Shown: piece by piece, positions 7,636 through 16,255 of the stretch
Layout: each line of letters opens with the position of its first letter
Numbering within the stretch: the stretch's first letter is position 1
Assembly: GCF_003332885.2 (NCBI RefSeq)
Contig: NZ_QOWJ01000002.1
Coordinates: 124,001-188,000 of the forward strand
Length of the DNA stretch: 64,000 nt
Source: Paracnuella aquatica
Lineage (GTDB): Bacteria; Bacteroidota; Bacteroidia; Chitinophagales; Chitinophagaceae
Direction of reading: 5' to 3'
Position numbers and translations under genes: made by a program
The notes under the pieces: model-generated
Databases searched by the model: none
What the model saw: only the letters and a program-made list of their open reading frames with translations
Told to the model about the DNA's origin: nothing

Positions 7636-8238
7636 ATGAAAAAAGTGGTTGTCATTGGTCCGGAAGCCACCGGGAAAAGCACCCTTTGCGAAGGTCTTGC
7701 GGCCCACTACGGTACGCTGTGGGTGCCCGAATATGCACGCCATTTTCTATTGCAAAACGGCACCGACTATACGTTCAACAATCTGCTTCAAATAGCGCAG
7801 GGACAACAAGCACTTGAAGAAAGCACCGCAGCACAACTGGCCGAAAGACAACATAAATCTGGAATAGAAAATCCGAAATCCGAAACCCGAAATCGGTCAA
7901 CTGCCAACCGTCAACTCCCAACCAATCCTCCCCTCATCATCGACACCAACCAGTACGTTATGAAAGTATGGTGCGAAGTGGTGTTTGGCGCCTGCCATCC
8001 CTGGATTTTAAAAAAAGCTGCCCTGGCGCAATACGACCTGTACCTGCTGTGCAACGTAGACCTGCCCTGGGTACAGGACGGCCTCCGCGAACAGCCCGAC
8101 CCCAAAATGCGGCAGCGGCTTTTTCTGGAATACAAAGACATTTTAGTAAACGACGGCACACCCTGGGCCGTGATCTCGGGCAACGGTGCAGAACGCCTGC
8201 ACAATGCCATTCAAATCATCAACCAACACCTGTACTAA
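7636..8238 (+). CDS. NadR-like P-loop kinase (predicted nicotinamide riboside kinase family, AAA_28)
   Basis: The 200-residue protein has Walker A GPEATGKST at residues 8-16 and the family pattern WVPEYARHFLL, then DTNQYVMKVWCEVVFG. Ribosylnicotinamide kinase activity is known for the NadR C-terminal domain and is inferred here. No PnuC transporter is adjacent; nadA and nadD elsewhere in the window belong to the de novo route. Residues about 73-97 (KSGIENPKSET...QLPTN) are an insertion encoded by tandem repeat words. The GT39 gene starts 9 bases downstream. Confidence 0.8.
   Translation: MKKVVVIGPEATGKSTLCEGLAAHYGTLWVPEYARHFLLQNGTDYTFNNLLQIAQGQQALEESTAAQLAERQHKSGIENPKSETRNRSTANRQLPTNPPLIIDTNQYVMKVWCEVVFGACHPWILKKAALAQYDLYLLCNVDLPWVQDGLREQPDPKMRQRLFLEYKDILVNDGTPWAVISGNGAERLHNAIQIINQHLY
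7852..7926 (+). repeat. In-frame repeat array inside the NadR-like gene
   Basis: Words AATCCGAAATCCGAAACCCG and then GTCAACTGCCAACCGTCAAC are two of the vocabularies found in intergenic repeats of this window, here joined in tandem within the reading frame. No opposite arm is nearby. The array adds about 25 residues between the helical segment and the DTNQY strand. Confidence 0.75.
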
Positions 8239-8247
8239 CCCATAGGC

Positions 8248-9912
8248 ATGAACGCTTTTATAAAAAAAAATCACCGCACCCTTTTTTATGCAGCCTGGCT
8301 GCTTATAGGATTGCTGCAGGCCGGCCTTACGCCCCTGCAGGATGACGAAGCCTACTACTGGACCTTTTCCCGCTTTCTCGACTGGGGCTATTTCGACCAC
8401 CCACCCATGACGGCCTTGCTTATTAAAATAGGCTATGCCCTGTTCCCCAACGAACTGGGGGTACGCCTCATGGTGGTATTGCTCAATACTGCCACGGTAG
8501 CCATTTGCGAAGCGCTGACCGAACGAAAAGCCCCGTTCCTGTTTTATGCGCTGTGTGGTGTGCTGGCCGTGTTGCAGCTTTCGGGGTTCATGGCCGTACC
8601 CGATTTACCCCTCTTGTTTTTTACTGCGCTGTTTTTTTATGTGTACCGCCATTTTGTAAAAGACGCATCGCCGCGCAACATCGTGTTTCTGGCCCTTGTT
8701 ACTGCAGCTCTGATGTACAGCAAATACCACGCGGTGCTCATTGTTTTTTTTACCCTCATCTCCAATCCCAAACTGTTTACCCGCTGGCAAACCTATGCCG
8801 CAGGCATCATAGCGCTGGTGCTATTTCTGCCGCACCTGTGGTGGCAGTACGGGCACGACTGGATCTCGTTTCGCTACCACCTGTTTGAAAGCAATGTAAA
8901 CCCGTACAAATTCAATTACACCACCGATTACATCCTGGGCCAATTGCTCATCACCGGCCCGTTGGCAGGGTTTATTTTATTGCCGGCGCTTTTTATTTAT
9001 AAGCCCAAAAGCATCAACGAACGGGCACTGAAATTCACCGGTATTGGTGTGTTGGCGTTTTTCCTGCTCAGCACTTTTAAGGGAAAAGTAGAAGCCAACT
9101 GGACGGCGCCCATGGTGGTACCCATCCTGGTGCTGTGCCATCAGCACCTGCAGCAGCGCACCAAGGCCCGCCGGTGGATTGGGCGGCTGGTGTTGCCTAC
9201 ATTGATATTGGTTGCAATCATCCGCTTTGTGATGGTGGTGGACGTGGTGCCGGCCCGCGTGGTGCAGGAGCGGTTTCATTATTATCATGGCTGGCCCAAA
9301 GAGCTTAGCCAGCGCACCGGCAGTTTGCCCTTAGCTATTCCGTCGTCGTATCAAAAAGCATCGCAGTACTGGTTTTATACGGGCAAACCTACCTACTCGG
9401 TCAACGAATACATCTGGCGGCGCAACAACCATAATTTCTGGCCGCTGGAAGATTCGCTGCTGGGAAAACCGGTGGCGGTAATAGATGGCGCCCAGCCTTG
9501 GACCGACTCGTTGCAAACGCCAATGGGCACCATTCATTGGAGCGTGGACAGCGCCTTTCATTCTTTTTCCAAAATAATGATCCGCCCCGGGCAAAGCACT
9601 TATGAAATAGCTGCCGGTGCGCCGCTCAACATCACTGCCCGGGCCGATGTGCCGCTGCATTATGCAGCTTACCTGCAACAGCACCCCGATGTGGATGCGC
9701 CGGTAAAAATTGGTTTGTTTAAGGAGGGAAAATTAGTGCACGACCTGCCGCTGCAATTGTCGGTGCAGGGACTTGTAAAAAGCCCGCAGCAAAGTTTTCA
9801 ATTGCCGCTTTCGGTGCCGCCGGGTACATATTTCCTGCGCTTTGCCATTGGCTCCGATGCGGGTTGGTTTACCCACAACAGCGATAAGATCAACGTGGAG
9901 GTGAAGCCGTGA
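8248..9912 (+). CDS. GT39-type lipid-linked sugar glycosyltransferase (ArnT/PMT-like)
   Basis: The 554-residue integral membrane protein has about 10 hydrophobic segments in its first 340 residues and a soluble C-terminal domain. The first periplasmic loop holds the acidic signature LQDDEAYYW and YFDHPPM, typical of enzymes that move a sugar from polyprenyl phosphate to an acceptor outside the cytoplasmic membrane. Acceptor and sugar cannot be told. It starts 9 bases after the NadR-like gene, so co-transcription is likely. The TGA stop is inside a hairpin shared with convergent mtgA. Confidence 0.85.
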   Translation: MNAFIKKNHRTLFYAAWLLIGLLQAGLTPLQDDEAYYWTFSRFLDWGYFDHPPMTALLIKIGYALFPNELGVRLMVVLLNTATVAICEALTERKAPFLFYALCGVLAVLQLSGFMAVPDLPLLFFTALFFYVYRHFVKDASPRNIVFLALVTAALMYSKYHAVLIVFFTLISNPKLFTRWQTYAAGIIALVLFLPHLWWQYGHDWISFRYHLFESNVNPYKFNYTTDYILGQLLITGPLAGFILLPALFIYKPKSINERALKFTGIGVLAFFLLSTFKGKVEANWTAPMVVPILVLCHQHLQQRTKARRWIGRLVLPTLILVAIIRFVMVVDVVPARVVQERFHYYHGWPKELSQRTGSLPLAIPSSYQKASQYWFYTGKPTYSVNEYIWRRNNHNFWPLEDSLLGKPVAVIDGAQPWTDSLQTPMGTIHWSVDSAFHSFSKIMIRPGQSTYEIAAGAPLNITARADVPLHYAAYLQQHPDVDAPVKIGLFKEGKLVHDLPLQLSVQGLVKSPQQSFQLPLSVPPGTYFLRFAIGSDAGWFTHNSDKINVEVKP

Positions 9913-9960
9913 ATGGGCAATGGTGAGTGGTGAGTTTATTATTGACCATTCCCCATTCAC
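9909..9960. repeat. Short inverted repeat between convergent GT39 and mtgA
   Basis: GTGAATGGGCAATGGT (9909-9924) and ACCATTCCCCATTCAC (9945-9960) pair at 15 of 16 positions around a 20-base loop. It includes the GT39 stop and abuts the mtgA stop, so it may serve as a two-way terminator, although it lacks a long T-tract. Confidence 0.75.
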
Positions 9961-9962
9961 CC

Positions 9963-10679
9963 TTATTGCAGCAGTTTCTGGATATCGGCATCGCCATCAA
10001 GGGCAGCCATCTGGCGCTGTACCCATGCACTGCGGCGCAACACCTGCGGGTGCAGTGGTTTTACTGTAAACTTCTTGGGGTTGGGCAGCGAGGCTGCGAT
10101 CATGGCCGCTTCGCGGCGGGTTAGTTTGGATGCCGGTTTTTTAAAATAAGCCTGCGCTGCTGCTTCGGCGCCATACACGCCGCGGCCCATTTCAATGACG
10201 TTGAGGTACACTTCCAGTATGCGTTCTTTACCCCAGATCCATTCAATCATTTTGGTAAAATAAACCTCGAGGCCTTTGCGTATCCAACTGCGGCCCTGCC
10301 ACAGGAAAACGTTCTTGGCCGTTTGCTGGCTGATGGTGGAAGCACCACGAACCCGCTGCGGTTTTTTCTCGTTGTGCTTGCGGGCCTTGCTGATGCTTTT
10401 CCAGTCGAAGCCGCCGTGGTCGGGGAAAACCTGGTCTTCGGAGGCCATTACCGCCAGTTTCATGTTGGGCGAAATTTCGGAGCCGTCCACGTAATCGCGT
10501 TTTAGCCAATCGCCGCCGAGGAGGCTGCCTAGTTGCGTGAGGGTAATGGGCGGATCGATCCAGCGCAGCGCCACGATGTACACCAGTTGCACAATAAACA
10601 GGGTGATCACCACCCGTTTTACCCATCCCCAGAACGACCGCCTGCTTTTGGGAGCAGCGGCTTTTTTTTGTTTTGCCAT
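9963..10679 (-). CDS. mtgA: Monofunctional biosynthetic peptidoglycan transglycosylase
   Basis: The 238-residue protein has one N-terminal membrane segment (about residues 18-38) and a GT51 domain. Catalytic Glu81 lies in MASEDQVFPDHGGFDW, followed by GASTISQQTAKNVFLW (112-127) and KERILEVYLNVIEMG. It polymerises lipid II into glycan strands on the outer face of the inner membrane and has no transpeptidase domain. Length is usual for MtgA. The start is the ATG at 10679, preceded on the minus strand by TTTATTTTGCAGGAG. Confidence 0.95.
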   Translation of the reverse strand: MAKQKKAAAPKSRRSFWGWVKRVVITLFIVQLVYIVALRWIDPPITLTQLGSLLGGDWLKRDYVDGSEISPNMKLAVMASEDQVFPDHGGFDWKSISKARKHNEKKPQRVRGASTISQQTAKNVFLWQGRSWIRKGLEVYFTKMIEWIWGKERILEVYLNVIEMGRGVYGAEAAAQAYFKKPASKLTRREAAMIAASLPNPKKFTVKPLHPQVLRRSAWVQRQMAALDGDADIQKLLQ

Positions 10680-10932
10680 CGGTGCGGCAAGTTACTCCTG
10701 CAAAATAAAGAGCGGAAAAAATGTTTGCTGCAGCGGCCCATTTTGGCGCAGCCAAAAACCTACGCAACCCGCTTAAAACCGGCATGCAGCAAGCAATACA
10801 AAGAAGTGGATAAAAGGCGCCATGCCAAAAATGCATTATACGGCACTTTGAGTATAATCATCATATGGCATCTCTGTAGTCATTAAAAATGTCATTCATG
10901 TATCGGTCCTTTACTCTTTAAATTATTTTCCT

Positions 10933-11739
10933 ATGAACAAGATATATAGGAGCGCCATATTGCTCTTTTGCCTGGCCATATATATGCAAAACACGCAGGC
11001 CCAAAACGCCACATTTACATCTGCCACAGTACGCACCAGCGCCGCCTCGTTGCCCCTAGCTACCCAGCCCAGCCGGGAAGCATTGGTACCGCAGGTAAGC
11101 CTCCGATCCGCTAACGACGCACAATCCATACTCCGGCCCGCCTCGGGCCTGCTGGTGTACAACACCAATGCAGCACTAAGCGGCGGCAGCGGTTATTATT
11201 ACAACTCCGGAACGCCAACGGCGCCGGTGTGGGCCAAACTGGTAGCACCCAATGTGGACGAAGCAGCCGCTGCGGCCCCCGCCGAACCCGAGCTGTTCCC
11301 GATGGGCGAATTGTCGATGACCAGCAACGTGGTGCCTACCGATATTTCCGCATCGGGGGTATACCACAAAGTGGCCGGCGGCACGCAGTTTACCGGCAAG
11401 GCCTACAGTTTTGCCAGTTCCGAGGCCAACACGCTTACTTATACCGGCAGCGTCACCAAAATGTTTCATATTTCCTGCACGCTGGCTGCATTTTCGGCGG
11501 AGCCAAACCAGGTGCTGAAAGCAGTGGTGTATAAAAATGGAAAGCCCCTTTCGGCCGGTACCATTCAAACAAAACTCGGCGACAGCAACGAGGTAACTTC
11601 TACCGCCATCCAGGTAATGACGCCGCTGAGCAAAGGAGATAGCCTGGAAGTGCGGGTAATGAACCTTAGCGGCCACAGCAACATTACGGTGACCGATATG
11701 AACCTGTTTGCAATGGGTGTGAGTATGGGTATTAAATAA
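10933..11739 (+). CDS. Secreted protein of unknown function with Bacteroidota 'YNTNA..YYYNSGTP' segment
   Basis: The 268-residue protein has a signal peptide (MNKIYRSAILLFCLAIYMQNTQAQ). Residues 55-98 contain ASGLLVYNTNAALSGGSGYYYNS and PVWAKL, a pattern common in secreted and tail-collar-like proteins of this phylum. The C-terminal 130 residues look like an all-beta, jelly-roll type domain. No catalytic residues are evident and no partner gene adjoins. It could be a surface or matrix protein; the role is unknown. Confidence 0.65.
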   Translation: MNKIYRSAILLFCLAIYMQNTQAQNATFTSATVRTSAASLPLATQPSREALVPQVSLRSANDAQSILRPASGLLVYNTNAALSGGSGYYYNSGTPTAPVWAKLVAPNVDEAAAAAPAEPELFPMGELSMTSNVVPTDISASGVYHKVAGGTQFTGKAYSFASSEANTLTYTGSVTKMFHISCTLAAFSAEPNQVLKAVVYKNGKPLSAGTIQTKLGDSNEVTSTAIQVMTPLSKGDSLEVRVMNLSGHSNITVTDMNLFAMGVSMGIK

Positions 11740-11824
11740 GGCTTGCAGCAATCCGCGGATTGAAAAGGTTAGCTATTTGGCTTGGGGCTGAATGGGTGAC
11801 CTTTTTTGTTTTCGAATAGCTTCT

Positions 11825-11853
11825 TTTGCAATTACCAATTTTTGGTAATTTTA
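11825..11853 (+). promoter_or_regulatory. parDE promoter with overlapping palindromic operator
   Basis: ATTACCAA and TTGGTAAT form an inverted repeat at 11831-11849, overlapping a promoter-like TTTG (11825) and TAATTTTA (11846). It lies 20 bases before parD. Autorepression by the ParD ribbon-helix-helix protein is known in this family and is inferred here. Confidence 0.6.
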
Positions 11854-11868
11854 GGCAAACCGTGTAGC

Positions 11869-12120
11869 ATGGGACGCAATACATCTGTTTCGCTGGGCGA
11901 CTATTTCGAAGACTTTGTAGAAAACCGAATTGCCGAGGGCAGGTATAAAAATGCCAGTGAGGTGATCAGGGCGGGATTACGGCTTTTGGAAGCAGAGGAA
12001 AACCGGGTTGCTGCTTTGAAGCATGCAATTATTGAAGGAATAAACAGCGGCATTGCGCAAGACTTTGATGCAGATCAGCACTTGCAACAATTAAAAGCAG
12101 CAAAGCAGCGGAGTGCCTAA
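11869..12120 (+). CDS. parD: ParD-family antitoxin
   Basis: The 83-residue protein starts at ATG 11869 (MGRNTSVSLGDYFEDFVENRIAEGRYKNASEVIR), a ribbon-helix-helix DNA-binding N-terminus typical of ParD/CC2985. The C-terminal half is expected to wrap around the toxin. The ORF extends 21 codons upstream but that part overlaps the operator. It overlaps the toxin start by 8 bases, the standard antitoxin-first order. Confidence 0.92.
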   Translation: MGRNTSVSLGDYFEDFVENRIAEGRYKNASEVIRAGLRLLEAEENRVAALKHAIIEGINSGIAQDFDADQHLQQLKAAKQRSA

Positions 12121-12412
12121 GTATTTTATTACCAAAAAAGCCGTTGAAGACCTTACTGCAATTTGGGAATATACCTTCGAAACCTGGTCGGAGCGGCAAG
12201 CCGACAAGTATTATGCAATGCTGGCCGCAACTTTTGAGCAAATCCTAGAGCATCCGGAAATGGGAAAAAAGTATCCGGAGGTTGATGCTGGGTTGATGGG
12301 CCTTCGCGTAGGAAAGCACATTGTATTCTACAGAATGATGCCTGCCAATGACATTGAAGTGATCAGGATTCTCCATCAAAGCATGGACTTAAAAAGCCGG
12401 ATGGAAGAATAG
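12113..12412 (+). CDS. parE: ParE/RelE-superfamily toxin
   Basis: The 99-residue protein begins at GTG 12113 inside the end of parD, implying coupled translation. The pattern KAVEDLTAIWEYTFETWSERQADKYYAML, GKKYPEV, GLRVGKHIVFYRM and IRILHQSMD matches the ParE fold. Known ParE toxins block DNA gyrase; related RelE toxins cut mRNA, and target cannot be decided from sequence alone. The pair is solitary with no transfer genes next to it. Confidence 0.92.
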   Translation: MPKYFITKKAVEDLTAIWEYTFETWSERQADKYYAMLAATFEQILEHPEMGKKYPEVDAGLMGLRVGKHIVFYRMMPANDIEVIRILHQSMDLKSRMEE

Positions 12413-12493
12413 GTTTTTTTAAGAATACAATTTGCGGGTTTGTTGGGTTAAAGTTTCCAAGTCCACCTTTTTAGTGCGCTCAATTTTTTTACA

Positions 12494-13183
12494 TCATCCA
12501 CCTACGCCAGCCGTCGTTACCGTTTCGATCTTACTCACCGGTTCGCCAACTGCCTGGATGGGGCTGTAAAAAAGCAACCCCCACAGCAAGGCAATGCCAA
12601 AGCCCACCAGGATCATCCCGTTGAGCCGGTTGATGAGCAGGATGTTTTTGGGCGTCAGCCGCCGGCGCAGCTTGCCGGCCAGCACCACTTTCAGCACATC
12701 GCCGGCAAACACCAGCACCAAGGCCAGGCTGAAAATAACAATGCGTTGCTGCACCGTGTTTTCGATAAATGCCGTGGACGTGGTGAGCCAGAAAAGAATG
12801 ATGGCCGGGTTGAGCATGTTCATGAAATAACCTGCCAGGAACAGTTTCAGGTAATCCCTTTTCCGCACCTGGATGATCTGCTTGCCCTCCTGGTTGACCT
12901 GCACTTTTTTGAAAAACAAAAAATATACGCCTACGGTAATCAGGAACAGGCTGCCGCCAATACCAATGTACTTGCGGTACTCGGTCAGGTTGGAGAACAA
13001 CTCGGTAAAAATATTAGAGGCAACAGCCAGCGAAATATCGGAAAACGAAACGCCGATAATAAAAGCAAAGCCGCCTTTGATGCCGTTGTTGATGCTTTGT
13101 TTTAAAATAGAAAATATGACCGGCCCCACCGATATGCTCAACAACAGGCCCAATAAAAGTCCTTTCCAGATAGCCTCTGCCAT
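12494..13183 (-). CDS. LysE/RhtB-family transporter
   Basis: The 229-residue protein has about six hydrophobic segments. The N-terminus LLLGLLLSISVGPVIFSILKQSI is the conserved LysE signature, with GP in the first helix. Family members export amino acids or related metabolites; the substrate is not predictable. It is downstream of the GH3 adenylase on the same strand, separated by about 50 bases of repeat. Confidence 0.85.
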   Translation of the reverse strand: MAEAIWKGLLLGLLLSISVGPVIFSILKQSINNGIKGGFAFIIGVSFSDISLAVASNIFTELFSNLTEYRKYIGIGGSLFLITVGVYFLFFKKVQVNQEGKQIIQVRKRDYLKLFLAGYFMNMLNPAIILFWLTTSTAFIENTVQQRIVIFSLALVLVFAGDVLKVVLAGKLRRRLTPKNILLINRLNGMILVGFGIALLWGLLFYSPIQAVGEPVSKIETVTTAGVGG

Positions 13184-13197
13184 AAGTGTGAAAAATG

Positions 13198-13285
13198 TAG
13201 TCCGAAGTCCGATGACGAAAGTCCGATGAAGCCTTTTAATTGAGTTGTTGTTCTTCCGACTTCCGACCTCCGACTTCCGTCTTTT
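13198..13285. repeat. Inverted repeat, GAAGTCCGA word, at the 3' end of the GH3 gene
   Basis: The left arm at 13198-13230 (TCCGAAGTCCGATGACGAAA) and the right arm at 13252-13285 are complementary with drift. The right arm encodes the last residues of the GH3-like protein (EKTEVGGRKSEE), and the stop TAA at 13236-13238 lies in the loop. Confidence 0.8.
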
Positions 13286-14801
13286 CCAAATACTCCTTCC
13301 AGTCCTGCAGCATTTTGCCTTTCAGTACCCGCGGAAATTTGTGCTGGCTGCCCAATTTTCCTTTTTGCGCCATAAAACCCATAAAGGTTTCTTCGGGCAG
13401 CTTTTCCAAAAAAACTTCTTTCAGTGCGCTGGTGCGCTCCACGGCGTAGTCGTCGTTGAGGGCACACAGGTGCTCGTCTATACGGCGGCCCAGCAGCGCG
13501 GGATCAATGGAATCATCGCAAGCCACAAACCATTTGTGGGCAAAAAAGCTTTGGTGCGGAAAACCCACCACCGTGTATTCGGGGATGGAAATATTGAATT
13601 CTTCGCTCACCAACTGCACAGCGCGGTTCATGTTTTCAACGCTCAGGTGTTCGCCCACCAGACTCAAAAAGTGCTTGGTGCGGCCGGTGATTACCACTTC
13701 GGCACGCTCCAGGTCCACAAAGCGCAGCGTGTCGCCAATCAGGTAGCGCCACGATCCGGCGTTTGTGCTCATCAGCAGGGCGTATTCTTTTCCAAGCTCC
13801 ACTTCATGAATCATCAAGGCCTCGGGCTTTTCCACCATTTTGCCATCGGCATCAAAGTTTTTGTCGTTGAACGGCACAAACTCCATGAAGATGTTGTTGT
13901 CCAAAATCAGGCGCATGCCTTTAGCATGTTCGCGGTCTTTAAACCCAATAAAACCTTCAGAGGAAAGATAGTTTTCGATATAAACAATCGGTTTGCCCAG
14001 CAGCTTTTCAAAGCCTTTTTTATAGGGCTCAAACGCCACGCCGCCGTGCACAAAAAACCCGAGATTGGGCCATATATCGTGGATGGTTTTTACCTTGTAA
14101 TGGCTCACTACCATTTCCATCAGCATCTGGCACCAGGCGGGCACGCCCACAATATAGCCGATGTCCCACTCCGGGGCTTTTTCCACTATTTCGTGGAGCT
14201 TTTCGTTCCAGTCTTTAATCCGGGCGATGCGGCCGCCCGGTTTATAAAAAGTTTGGAACCAGAACGGGCGGTTTTTCATTAAAATGCCCGACAGGTCGCC
14301 GGCATACCAGCCCGCCTTGCCTTTTTGCAGGTCGGTGGCGCCGCCCAGCATCATAAAATCTTTGGTAACCGCATGCCGCGGCAGGTGCTCATAGCTAAAC
14401 AGGGAAATAAGCTGCCGCAGGTAATTGATGCGGTTGCTGCGCAAAATTTCTTTGGTAACCGGTATGTATTTTGATGCCGACTCGGAAGTGCCTGAAGACA
14501 GCGCATAAAACTTGATCTTGCCCGGCCAGGTCACATCAGGCACGCCATCGAGTGTTTTTTTCCACCACTCCTCGTAAATCTTGTTGTAATCGTGCACCGG
14601 CACACCTTCCTGAAACGCCTTGCCCGCATGGCGGCTCATCAGGATCTCGTCGAACCGGTAGCGCTGCCCAAACTCGGTAAAGCGGGCACGTTTCAACAGT
14701 TTTTTTAACACCTGCAATTGCTGCCGCCGCAGGTCGTTCTGTGGCAAGCGCAGTGCAGTGGCAATCCGTTTGGGAATTTTAAAATCAATAATACTCGCCA
14801 T
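13236..14801 (-). CDS. GH3-family acyl-adenylate/thioester-forming enzyme
   Basis: The 521-residue protein matches the GH3 auxin-responsive family widespread in Bacteroidota. The ATP-binding motif FYALSSGTSESASKYIPVT is at about residues 98-116, with YIENYLSSEGFIGF and YLIGDTLRF further on and a C-terminal lid with GRTKHFLSLVGEHLS. Plant members conjugate amino acids to acyl acids; the bacterial substrate is unknown. The C-terminal 12 or so residues come from a repeat arm, so the ancestral C-terminus was probably near YLEKTE. Confidence 0.88.
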   Translation of the reverse strand: MASIIDFKIPKRIATALRLPQNDLRRQQLQVLKKLLKRARFTEFGQRYRFDEILMSRHAGKAFQEGVPVHDYNKIYEEWWKKTLDGVPDVTWPGKIKFYALSSGTSESASKYIPVTKEILRSNRINYLRQLISLFSYEHLPRHAVTKDFMMLGGATDLQKGKAGWYAGDLSGILMKNRPFWFQTFYKPGGRIARIKDWNEKLHEIVEKAPEWDIGYIVGVPAWCQMLMEMVVSHYKVKTIHDIWPNLGFFVHGGVAFEPYKKGFEKLLGKPIVYIENYLSSEGFIGFKDREHAKGMRLILDNNIFMEFVPFNDKNFDADGKMVEKPEALMIHEVELGKEYALLMSTNAGSWRYLIGDTLRFVDLERAEVVITGRTKHFLSLVGEHLSVENMNRAVQLVSEEFNISIPEYTVVGFPHQSFFAHKWFVACDDSIDPALLGRRIDEHLCALNDDYAVERTSALKEVFLEKLPEETFMGFMAQKGKLGSQHKFPRVLKGKMLQDWKEYLEKTEVGGRKSEEQQLN

Positions 14802-14846
14802 GCATCCTGTTCGTTAATCGTCAAATATAAAGGTAAAGACAGGGGA

Positions 14847-14879
14847 TTTACGATTTAGGATTTTGGATTTACGATTGTT
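14847..14879. repeat. Single repeat arm, GATTTACGATTT word
   Basis: GGATTTACGATTTAGGATTT followed by TGGATTTACGATTG lies upstream of the GH3 gene. It uses the same vocabulary as the long inverted repeat inside the S41 peptidase gene at 18180. Confidence 0.65.
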
Positions 14880-14961
14880 TTAGGAAGCGGAGCGGAAGGG
14901 ATGAGGGATGGGGATGTGTTGATGGCTGGCCGGTTCAGTGCAGCAAATGTCGATCTGAAAA

Positions 14962-16134
14962 TCAGCCTGCCAGGTTGATGATGGTGCCCCGGTCCGAGCT
15001 GTTATCGCTGCCCACAATGCTGCCGCTGCCCGCTGCATGTATGCGGTACCGGAAAGCCTTTGGGTGGCGGCGCATGGCTGCAATTATTTCTTTAAAAGAA
15101 AGCACTCCTTCGCACAGCACCAGCGTTTGGGCCTGCTGCGGTGTTGTTGCGGCCAGGTTTTCAAGATGCTGCACGGGCGTTGTTTTGTCAAATGCTGCAG
15201 CTAACTGGCGGACTTGATCTTCCGTGCCCACAACAGCAACCGCCCCGGTTGGGGGCTGCAATTTCTTCGACTCTTTTTTCCATAAATGACGGCCCAATAT
15301 GGACAGGAAAGCACTGGCCCCAATGGCGGCACCCAACGCCAGCCGGAGCAGACTGGCTCCCAGGCCTTGGTAATGTTTGCGTACAAAAATGATCATGGCA
15401 CCATAAAATCGCCGCACATAATCGAGGCTGGCCTTGCGGGTGCTTTCGCCCTTGAAATGAATGATGGACGTTTCGGCCAGGTAATAATTTTTAAATCCAG
15501 CCTTTTGAATGCGGTAGCTTAGGTCGATGTCTTCGCCGTACATAAAAAACGCCTCGTCAAAAGCGCCCACTTTTTGCACCACCCCTCGCGGTATCATCAT
15601 AAAAGCGCCGGCCAGAACATCAACTTCATGGTTTCCGTTTTCTACTAAATGGCCCAAATAATACCGGGCAAACAGGGGCGATTGCGGAAAAAGGCTGGCC
15701 AATCCCGTCAGCTTAAAAAGGGAAGTCATCGGATGGGGAAAGCCGCGTTTGGATTCTTTTAAAAAAACACCAGCCCCATCAATCATGTGTACGCCAACGG
15801 CGCCGGCCAGCGGGTGTTGGCCTAAAAAATTCAGGCAAACATGCAGCGTGTCTTCGGCAAGGATAGTATCGGGGTTGAGGAACAGCACATTTTTCCCGCT
15901 ACTGTTTTTCCAGCCCAGGTTGCAGGCCCGTGCAAAGCCCATGTTTTCTTTTTGCAATAAAAAAACAACCCTTGGGAAACGCGGTTGTAAATACTCCATG
16001 CTGCCATCGGTTGATGCATTGTCCACCACAATTACTTCCGCCTCCAGCCCCGCTGTGGCACGCCGCACCGAATGGAGGCACTGCTCCAGAAAGTATTGGA
16101 CGTTGTAAGAAACAATTATGATGGAGAGTTGCAC
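14962..16134 (-). CDS. Family 2 glycosyltransferase (rhamnosyl-/WbbL-like) with C-terminal membrane segment
   Basis: The 390-residue protein starts at GTG 16134 (VQLSIIIVSYNVQYF); the longer frame to 16206 reads through a repeat. GT-A features are DNASTDGSM (about 38-46), FLNPDTILAED and FFMYGEDIDLSYRIQKAGF. A hydrophobic segment about residues 285-305 and an unusual 80-residue tail (VAVVGTEDQV...) follow. Members transfer sugars in surface polysaccharide synthesis; donor unknown. It is divergent from the SuhB-like gene. Confidence 0.87.
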   Translation of the reverse strand: MQLSIIIVSYNVQYFLEQCLHSVRRATAGLEAEVIVVDNASTDGSMEYLQPRFPRVVFLLQKENMGFARACNLGWKNSSGKNVLFLNPDTILAEDTLHVCLNFLGQHPLAGAVGVHMIDGAGVFLKESKRGFPHPMTSLFKLTGLASLFPQSPLFARYYLGHLVENGNHEVDVLAGAFMMIPRGVVQKVGAFDEAFFMYGEDIDLSYRIQKAGFKNYYLAETSIIHFKGESTRKASLDYVRRFYGAMIIFVRKHYQGLGASLLRLALGAAIGASAFLSILGRHLWKKESKKLQPPTGAVAVVGTEDQVRQLAAAFDKTTPVQHLENLAATTPQQAQTLVLCEGVLSFKEIIAAMRRHPKAFRYRIHAAGSGSIVGSDNSSDRGTIINLAG

Positions 16135-16149
16135 GGGGGCAAGATAAGT

Positions 16150-16247
16150 AGGAAGACCGAAGTCCGACGTCCGAGGACAGTTGCCACTATTGTGGTTGTC
16201 TTCCATCTTCGGACTTCCGACCTCCGACTTCGGACTTCAAACCTACC
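16150..16247. repeat. Inverted repeat, GAAGTCCGA word, in a divergent promoter gap
   Basis: The left arm at 16150-16181 (GGAAGACCGAAGTCCGACGT) and the right arm at 16198-16247 (CTTCGGACTTCCGACCTCCG) fill nearly the whole gap between divergent GT2 and the SuhB-like gene. The right arm ends where the TACCTTTG motif at 16244 begins. Confidence 0.8.
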
Positions 16248-16255
16248 TTTGCCCC

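Noticed and set aside
13245-14282. 345-codon plus-strand open frame across the GH3-family gene
   Set aside because: Its first codons are the repeat arm and the rest is antisense to a good family match.
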